From positions 434,001 to 498,000 of the forward strand of contig JAKLMB010000007.1 of the NCBI GenBank assembly GCA_022813625.1: 64,000 nucleotides of DNA. The letters are read 5' to 3'. Below the pieces are notes generated by a model. The model saw nothing but the letters and a program-made list of their open reading frames with translations, searched no databases and was not told the DNA's origin. Origin of the DNA: Aaosphaeria pasadenensis. Lineage: Eukaryota > Ascomycota > Dothideomycetes > Pleosporales. Position 1 is the stretch's first letter. Every line of letters begins with the position of its first letter. Position numbers and translations under genes: made by a program. Below, in pieces: positions 57,592-64,000 of this stretch.

Positions 57592-59223
57592 TTGTGCATG
57601 AAATTCTGGGAAGCATATTCTACCACCATTGACGACCATTCATTAGCTTCTACAATGGACGACAATTCATCAACTTCTGGAATGGATGACAGTTCATTAA
57701 CTTCTGGATTGGACGACAATTCACTAACTTCTGGAATGGACGATCTACAACTCCAAGATGAGGACAAGAATGCCTCCCTACAAACCACAATCAACGACCT
57801 CATAAATCGGTGCAAAACGCTCCACTCTGAAGTAGAGACCTACGTAGCCGCGGTCGACTCCAATCAGAAACTCGCTAAGGTACAGAATCCAGTGGAGTAT
57901 CGTAGCCTTCGGAGTGATTTCAAAAACGAACTCGCCTTCTTAAATAAATTAACCAGATCTGGATTATCAGAGGAGAAAGCAAGACATTGGATTGTGTCCT
58001 CGAACCTCGTGTATTTTGAGGCTCTTTGGTCTGCTGCGAAACGTTCTACTGGCCTCTTAAGCTTCCGTAAATATTTCTTCTGGAACAGGCTACAAGAGGG
58101 CCATAGCACACGTGGATTGAGTCTCTCAAAAGGCAGTCAAACTAAAGGGAAGAGTGCGGCGTTGGTGGACATCGTTGCGGCGGATGGTACGGAGTGGATC
58201 AGAGTATCGACAATATCCCAGAAACGACTGTTGTTTGATTTGGCGAAAATGGGGTGGCAGAATGATTCCGACTCAGATGACGACGAGGAGATGCGCGATG
58301 CGGACGATACCAATTGGGAGGACGACGATGACGACGACCAGGTGGACACTGTCAAGAATGCTCGCGAGCTCGCTCGTGCTGCCCGCGCGAATCCCATACG
58401 AGGACGGCCCCCGAAAGTCCGATTTGTTCTGACACGAATCGAGTCTGGAAAAATGAAAGAGATAGATGCGGTCATTGCCAAAGTTCGTGCCACAGGTGCT
58501 ATTGTACAATGCGCAAATGAACTCACGCCAGCTCTGCCGCTGGCTGATGTCCTCCCACAATTACTAGTAGATCGCTCGCGGACGCTTTCCCACACATTGA
58601 ATGTTGACTGTACTATACTGCTAGCATTAATATCCGACATCTCCCACAAGGAATGCCCAATATTAGACTGGTATCCTGGAGAAGTTAGAGCGCAGATCAA
58701 ACAAGAACAAGCAGAGAAGCTGCTACCAACGCACCTATACCCGGCTATAGGCTCGCATCCAATGGTGTGCACACAAGAGGCTGCGCATCAAATGAACCTC
58801 ATTGTTGACACACTTGCTACCGATACGGAAAAAACACGAGCAAATCTGTTACTGGCCCAGAACGAGCACTCGAACACCAGCCCTGCAGACTTGGTATCTG
58901 CCTGGGCTGCTCTATCCAACCATCCAATACCCGAAGGCTTTCAACTACCAATACGAGTATTTTCATCCACGGAGGAGGATTTATTCCAAAAGCTACCCTC
59001 CATCGCCCCTCGCATTGCGGCCGAGCTGGGTCCTTTGAATAGTGCCATATTCTTGTATGGCTGGGCGCAAGGACTAACAACCTTGAGTTCCAATCGCGCA
59101 CGGTCACGGCAAATTGATAGTATTATCAATGAGTGTGGGTTAGAGGACGGAGAAGCAGGCCCACATGTTTGGTTGTGTGGAGAAAGTAGGAGTCTGATCG
59201 CAAAACATGGTAGGCGAAAATAG
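57592..59223 (+). CDS. DUF1308-family protein (UPF0415/C7orf25-like)
   Basis: A single exon of 543 residues. The family is conserved from fungi to animals but has no established biochemistry. Family-like parts are TINDLINRCKTLHSEVETYV, LAFLNKLTRSGLSEEKARHW (then IVSSNLVYFEALW), LVDIVAADGTEWIRVSTISQ, then KRLLFDLAKMGW, and in the C-terminal domain RRPPKVRF-like GRPPKVRFVLTRIESGKMKE, NVDCTILLALISDISH and HPMVCTQEAAHQMNLIVDTL. An acidic loop (DSDSDDDEEMRDADD … DDDDDD) interrupts the domains. The N-terminus carries four 9-residue repeats. A second in-frame ATG at 57598 is equally possible as start. The product is probably soluble; no signal peptide. Confidence 0.85.
   Translation: MCMKFWEAYSTTIDDHSLASTMDDNSSTSGMDDSSLTSGLDDNSLTSGMDDLQLQDEDKNASLQTTINDLINRCKTLHSEVETYVAAVDSNQKLAKVQNPVEYRSLRSDFKNELAFLNKLTRSGLSEEKARHWIVSSNLVYFEALWSAAKRSTGLLSFRKYFFWNRLQEGHSTRGLSLSKGSQTKGKSAALVDIVAADGTEWIRVSTISQKRLLFDLAKMGWQNDSDSDDDEEMRDADDTNWEDDDDDDQVDTVKNARELARAARANPIRGRPPKVRFVLTRIESGKMKEIDAVIAKVRATGAIVQCANELTPALPLADVLPQLLVDRSRTLSHTLNVDCTILLALISDISHKECPILDWYPGEVRAQIKQEQAEKLLPTHLYPAIGSHPMVCTQEAAHQMNLIVDTLATDTEKTRANLLLAQNEHSNTSPADLVSAWAALSNHPIPEGFQLPIRVFSSTEEDLFQKLPSIAPRIAAELGPLNSAIFLYGWAQGLTTLSSNRARSRQIDSIINECGLEDGEAGPHVWLCGESRSLIAKHGRRK
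57628..57735 (+). repeat. 27-bp coding tandem repeat (4 units)
   Basis: Four consecutive 9-residue units of the form xDDxSxxSx (for example MDDNSSTSG, MDDSSLTSG) open the DUF1308 protein. Units are 70–90% identical at DNA level, suggesting recent slippage expansion. The family core does not need them. Confidence 0.9.
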
Positions 59224-59344
59224 CTGTAATTTCTTGAGCACAGAACAAGATGCAAATTCAACACCTTAGAAACGAACCTGATTCGTCTCCAATTGTTACA
59301 AAGCATTTACGGTGGGAAGAGCAAAAGATTCATGTGCCATTGTC

Positions 59345-59353
59345 TACGGAGTA
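59345..59353 (+). repeat. TACGGAGTA motif copy 7
   Basis: Exact plus-strand copy between the DUF1308 gene and ASE1. Confidence 0.7.
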
Positions 59354-59440
59354 GATCAACCCTTAATAGACGTCCAAGCGGACACGGGCCTCGATCGGGT
59401 TCATCGAAAGTCAAAGTAAAAATAGATGCAGGCATTTAAT

Positions 59441-59449
59441 TACGGAGTA
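59441..59449 (+). repeat. TACGGAGTA motif copy 8
   Basis: Exact plus-strand copy, 96 bp from copy 7 in the same orientation. Confidence 0.7.
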
Positions 59450-60247
59450 GCCGTCTTGGATAGCATTCAGAGGTGCTGTACGGGTGTGAATCTCAATCCA
59501 AGTGGCTCCTATTGTGTCCCACCACGCGGAGAAAGAAGTGGTTAACGCGCTCAAGGCCGTAAACAATTGCAAAAGTGCGTCTACAAACTCCAAGGGCATT
59601 TGATTCTGTTGAACTGCACATGTATGCGATAAGCCAGTCCTTGCATTGCCTTTCAATGTGGTACAGGCCTGCGCAGTATTTCGGGACCTGCAGGAACACA
59701 ATATAGTATTGTGACAGAAGTGGTTGTTTGTTGCCTGCCTTTGTTGATGTATTTTTCTTGTTTCGATGAGACTCCACTCTTTTACTCTGCGCGACGGAAT
59801 AGATTGTCATCGTTGTTGGATTAGCCAGCCCGAAAGTGAGTCTTGGTGAAACGCGGGCGCTCTCGTGATCTCGAGTTGTGCAGTTGCGTGCGGTTGTTAC
59901 TGGGGCAACCGTTCCACGAAAATAAACGCGCAGCCTGGCCGAACATCAAGCCAGTCGATCCACCTTCGTGGCCGACCTACCTCACCATCTTCAACATTGC
60001 ATCACTTTACTTCGCTCCCATATGTTCTTCTCTTCTTGTCGGTGTTACTGAACGGTCTGCAGATTCCACACACACTTCTCGCGATAACATTACCCTCGTT
60101 TGCTCGCAGTTCCCATACGACTGCGCATCTACTTCACTATCACCATTGAACCGCATTCCTCGCTTGGGCCATCCATTCCCGACGCCGATCAAAGGTGCAT
60201 GAGATATTGAGTATTGCTCGCTGAAGCCGCTGGCAGGCGCTGCAGTC

Positions 60248-62680
60248 ATGGACACAAGCTACCTGGCCCAGCAGGTCACCACCATCATCGGCCAGCTGCA
60301 TGGCTTGTTTGATGAGATTGGTGTTCCGAGCCATGAGCGGGATTCGCGTGAAGCAGAGGTACGTCCACTGAACTCATCACGAAGACTCAACTGACAGCTC
60401 GGTAGCTCTTCTCGGCGCTCTCTGAGACGCTTCACAATCAACTTCGTCAAGTCACAACGTACGTTGCCCCGCTCTCCAACACAGATCCATCTAATCAGTG
60501 AATAGGGAGAAACACGAGATGACAGAGGAAGCGCATCGCATGATTAAGACCATCAGACAGATGGAAATGTCGCTAGAGGACAACAAGCGAAGGCCTAGTC
60601 AAGAAGACGATGACGCCCAAATCACCTACCCGTTAACACGCTGCCTCCATGGATTAAACGAGAAATACAATGCTGTCAGCAAAGTCCATCGCGAGAGGTT
60701 CGAACAAGTACGAAGTAAGTATCCCCTTTCAAGGCTCTTGGTCATCAAATATTAACCTCCGATAGAACTCGCCGAGGCTCTGGAGTCATATGCCTCTCAC
60801 CTGGAACCCTCCTTCATCAAGATCAAGCTCCCACCCAGCTCACCAGACGCACCCATCTCCCCATCGTTCGACGTCTCTCCTTCCTACGTCCACTCCCTGG
60901 ATGACGAGTTCACGCGTGTTTACGAAGAATACACGCGTCGCATCAATACCGTTCGGATTATGGGCCAGGAAATCATCCAGCTATGGGCAGAGCTTGGCAC
61001 CCCTCAGGCGCAGACAGATCCGTCGATTGTTAAGTACCATCGCGATGCCCCCGAGCAACTAGGCCTTCATAAGGACGATATGGCACAGTTGAAGGCTCGG
61101 AAGGAACGACTTGTTCAGGAAAAGCAAAATCGCGAGCGTCAGCTTCAACAACTACGAACCGCCATTGAGGATTTGTGGGATCGTCTCGGAATTGAGCAGC
61201 ACGAGCGTAAGCAGTTCTTGTCTAGCAATCGTGGGTGTGGTCTGCGAACCATCAACGAGTATGAGGATGAGCTTTCAAGACTGAACGAGCTGAAGCGCCA
61301 GAACTTGCATCTCTTCGTCGAAGAGGCGAGGGTGAAGCTTCAGGAACTTTGGGATGCGCTCTACTTCTCCGAGGAGGAGATGCTTGATTTCACTCCCGCA
61401 TTTTCTGGTATGTTACGATGTGATGCACGAATTTGCATGGGCTAACGAGACTAGATGTCTGCAGCGACGCGCTTCTCTCCGCACACGAGTCGGAAATCGC
61501 AAGACTGGAATCTTTGAAGGAGCAGCGACTTCCCATTCTCCAAAAGGTCGACAGGTATCGTGAATTGATCAAGGAGCGAGATGACCTCCAGGCTTCTAGT
61601 CAAGATGCTTCCCGTCTGATGGCTCGTGGCAACAAGGGCGAACGACGCGACCCAGGTAAATTGCTGAGAGAGGAGAAGATGCGCAAGCGTATAGCCAAAG
61701 AGTTGCCTAAGCTAGAGGGAGAGCTGAAAAAGACTCTTGAGAGGTGGGAGGACGAGTATGGCCGTCCTTTCTTGGTCCTAGGTGAACGATATCTCGATGA
61801 ACTGGAATCCACCTCCTCAAGGGCACCACCACCTCGATCGAAAACCCCATCTATTGCACCACAGCCTGCCAAACCTGCCCCCAAATCTGTACCGCGGAGC
61901 CAACCAGGTACCGTACGAGGACCCCCTCCGAGCAGAGCAAAGACCCCTACCGCCAGCTTCGCCGCGAGCACCACGAGGAACCCACTTGCTGCATCTACTA
62001 TGTCAGTCTCAAGTGCCGCAAAGAGCCCTTCCAAGATCCCAGCCCGTGCACCCCTAAAGACGATGCCTCATGGCGGAAATTCGCCTGAGCGACGACCAGC
62101 ACCTGTGCCGAGGGAAGACTCGACAATCCGAAAGATGCCCCCACCTCGCGCTCCACCACCAAAGATGAAGGAACTATTCATGCCACCCGAGCGTGTGGCA
62201 ACTCCGGCCAATCATTACGAGTTCAATCGTGGTGACCGCAGCGAGAGCATCGTCCGACAGGTTCCGCCAGAAGACCCATACGACGATCGTTCATACCTGA
62301 CACACAGCATGCGTGTTGGCTACACACCTACCTATGCGCCTCCTGTTCTAGGAAGCAGACAGACATCGCAAACTTCATCGACAGGAACTGGCCACACGAT
62401 GCAATCAGGTTCGGAGAACTGGGAAACCTTCAGTGAGCGATCCGAAGAGCCAGAGCAGGATGTCGATTTCTATCAGCAGAGGCAGGCCATGGCGCGTAAC
62501 AAGCGCTGGACACCCGAGGGAGGACACTCGGCCTCACCGCGAGGGATCCAAGGCAAAAAGGTCAGAAGTATACGCGGCGTCGAGGGATCCGGTAGTCTCA
62601 TGATGGAAGCTGAGGGCGGTCGGATGGTGCGCGTTGTCGAAGGCAGCGAGGCCGGGTGGACTGATGAAGACGCCTATTGA
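60248..62680 (+). CDS. ASE1: Ase1/PRC1/MAP65 microtubule bundler
   Basis: Five exons: 60248–60358, 60406–60458, 60506–60714, 60766–61407 and 61455–62680, giving 746 residues. This family forms antiparallel homodimers that crosslink microtubules in the anaphase spindle midzone and recruit kinesins; in filamentous fungi it also works in cytokinesis. The N-terminal half is long coiled coil (IIGQLHGLFDEIGVP, TEEAHRMIKTIRQMEMSLED, LRQLHD-type MAQLKARKERLVQEKQNRER). The microtubule-binding spectrin-like domain is about residues 300–480: LWDRLGIEQHERKQFL, LQELWDALYFSEEEM, ESEIARLESLKEQRLPILQK and YRELIKERDDL. ERWEDEYGRPFLVLGERYLD ends it. The tail (about 480–746) is Pro/Ser/Arg/Lys-rich, basic, disordered and probably CDK-phosphorylated. 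The intron-4 join restores FTPAFSDVCSDALLSAHE. All phases close; the second exon (53 nt) is least certain. Confidence 0.93.
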
Positions 62681-64000
62681 AACGACAATTCCCGCCCATC
62701 CCTTTCAGACATTTTCTTTCTCGATTACGTTGTCAACGAAGCTTAGCATGTCTGACGTGCAACGCCTTTTGGACGACATCTCAAAAATTTCGACGCCCGC
62801 AACGGCCACAATGCCCTTGGGAAAGACCTTTCTTCCAATTCTGGACTTCAAGATTTCGCTTCAATGACGGGTTTCGCTTACCCCATCCTACTTGCTGTAA
62901 TCACCTTGCATGAGACAATAGGCGGTCTCCCTTCTCATCTTCTTCGGCCCTTGCTGGGTCCTTCTTCTCTTCTCTTCTCTTTTCTTTTCTTAACGACCAC
63001 ATTTACTGGACTGAGGGGTTGCCACGTATGACGAGCAATGCGCGGGAGTTGGCTAGTGCACGACCACTGTCTTATCGCTGGGCAGTATCGATGTCCCTGC
63101 ACTGCATGCGTGGGTGGCAGCTCTTTTCTTTCCCCGTCCTTGGGAGGCGACAGCCGGGTCTGCGCTCTATTTTGTCCCACCTCTTTTAACTCTCTCCTAT
63201 CACGTTGGAAAATAAGGGTCCAGGCGTTTATTGAGGTTTGTTTTGTTTTTGCTGGGCGCACAAGCCTTGGGAGGGTCACTGTCTTATGGGTGTTTTTGTC
63301 TATCATGTTTCAGAGGGTTTCTATTCCCTTATTTTTGCCGATGGTTCTTTGTATGGACGAGTAGTACAGTGCATGTGAGCATGAAACCTTACATGTGATC
63401 TGGATGGATGAGAGAGTTCCTCACTGTAATTGCCAACCAGTCCGTTTGAACCATCATGTCTACATACGACTACAATCGTAAAAGTTGTCAAACTGCAAAA
63501 GCAAGCAAGCAAAGTGATATGTGTCTGTCTATCATTACCTTAATCCGCGAGACACCCTTTTCGAATTCCCCAGATTTTCTCTCCCCACCACAATCTATCC
63601 GTCCACCCACGACTCAAAAGGTGGAATATCAATCTGGTCACCCATCAAGAATGCGGGAAAAACACACGGGGGGTCCTTCCATTCCCCGCTCCCGTTCCCG
63701 TCCCCACTGGTCTTGAGACGAATTCTACTATACACTACCCACCGAGATACTCACCGAGATACTCATCACTCATCCTCAACAGCATTCAAACATAGTTGTG
63801 CAATACATATCTCAAAATCAACGCCAGGCGTGAATATAGACTCGTGTGGGGAAAACAGGATTACCGATCACCACCCTCACCCTTACCCTTACCCTTACCC
63901 TTCCCTACCCGTCTCAATCTCTTCACCATCGTCCGCACACCCATCCTCTCGTGTAGTGATGTATGGGTGTACGGGTGCGCACAGTGAGTGGAGAAAACGC
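62681..64000. other. Intergenic to window end, no gene seen
   Basis: No gene seen to the end of the window. A short CCCTTA run lies at about 63880–63906. The plus strand is C/T-rich in several parts (63540–63960), which could be the leader of a gene beyond the right edge. Confidence 0.55.

Larger units (their letters stand above)
59224..60247. other. Intergenic, no gene seen
   Basis: About 1 kb with two exact motif copies (59345, 59441) within 105 bp. The right half is C/T-rich and likely the ASE1 promoter and leader. No gene seen. Confidence 0.6.

Noticed and set aside
63880..63906. CCCTTA repeats as a telomere
   Set aside because: Fungal telomeres are usually TTAGGG/CCCTAA. This is CCCTTA, which is not a rotation of that unit, and only about four units are present.

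Overview
The window is nuclear chromosomal DNA from a filamentous ascomycete (Pezizomycotina). The evidence is the gene set (a HAM1-like protein, a STE50 SAM–RA adaptor, a bZIP–DUF3425 factor, a TDT/SSU1-type transporter, an Ase1/PRC1-type bundler), the many 45–110 nt GT–AG introns with CTAAC/CTGAC-like branch sites, the compact genes on both strands, and pyrimidine-rich leaders. The class cannot be fixed from sequence alone. No rRNA, tRNA, CRISPR array, intact transposon or clear biosynthetic gene cluster was seen.

Layout. 1–138: tail of a gene entering from the left. 1.6–5.9 kb: a 932-aa HAM1-like protein and a convergent SAM-dependent methyltransferase. 7.9–10.6 kb: CDC48 (818 aa, five exons). 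10.6–16.4 kb: gene-poor except for SUS1 on the minus strand. 16.4–18.1 kb: STE50. 18.1–21.4 kb: gene-poor. 21.4–25.6 kb: a small secreted cysteine-rich protein with a phospholipase A2-like His-Asp motif, a Tim17/22/23-family membrane protein with a 407-nt intron, and an eIF4B (TIF3) gene with a 4-nt first coding exon and a 9-nt microexon. 26.6–30.7 kb: a conserved-looking basic protein of unknown function, an unknown membrane protein and a TDT-family transporter. 32.2–36.2 kb: a C2H2 multi-finger protein, translin and GPI11/PIG-F. 37.8–43.8 kb: dihydroxyacetone kinase, an HSL-type alpha/beta hydrolase and a divergent bZIP factor. 44.1–46.2 kb: an unrecognised seven-exon gene with an in-frame TGA. 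46.2–49.3 kb: gene-poor. 49.3–55.1 kb: acetoacetyl-CoA synthetase, a 122-aa orphan, a DHA2 transporter and a Ser-rich orphan. 55.7–62.7 kb: a small charged protein, SRP9/21, a DUF1308 protein and Ase1/PRC1. 62.7–64.0 kb: no gene seen.

Most genes are housekeeping and do not form one pathway: proteostasis (CDC48), transcription/export (SUS1), translation (TIF3), protein targeting (SRP9), GPI anchoring (GPI11), MAPK signalling (STE50), spindle (ASE1). A modest metabolic theme is present: dihydroxyacetone kinase, acetoacetyl-CoA synthetase, an acetyl-ester-type hydrolase and two transporters. Exons were joined by hand from splice signals, phase and family resemblance. Exon structures are predictions, but phases close to a whole codon count in every gene listed as multi-exon.

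The most unusual observations are: a 9-bp motif TACGGAGTA repeated eight times and only between genes; the TIF3 micro-exons; the interrupted gene at 44.1–46.2 kb; the PLA2-like secreted protein; and the five-finger gene at 32.2 kb, which emerges only when four exons are joined.
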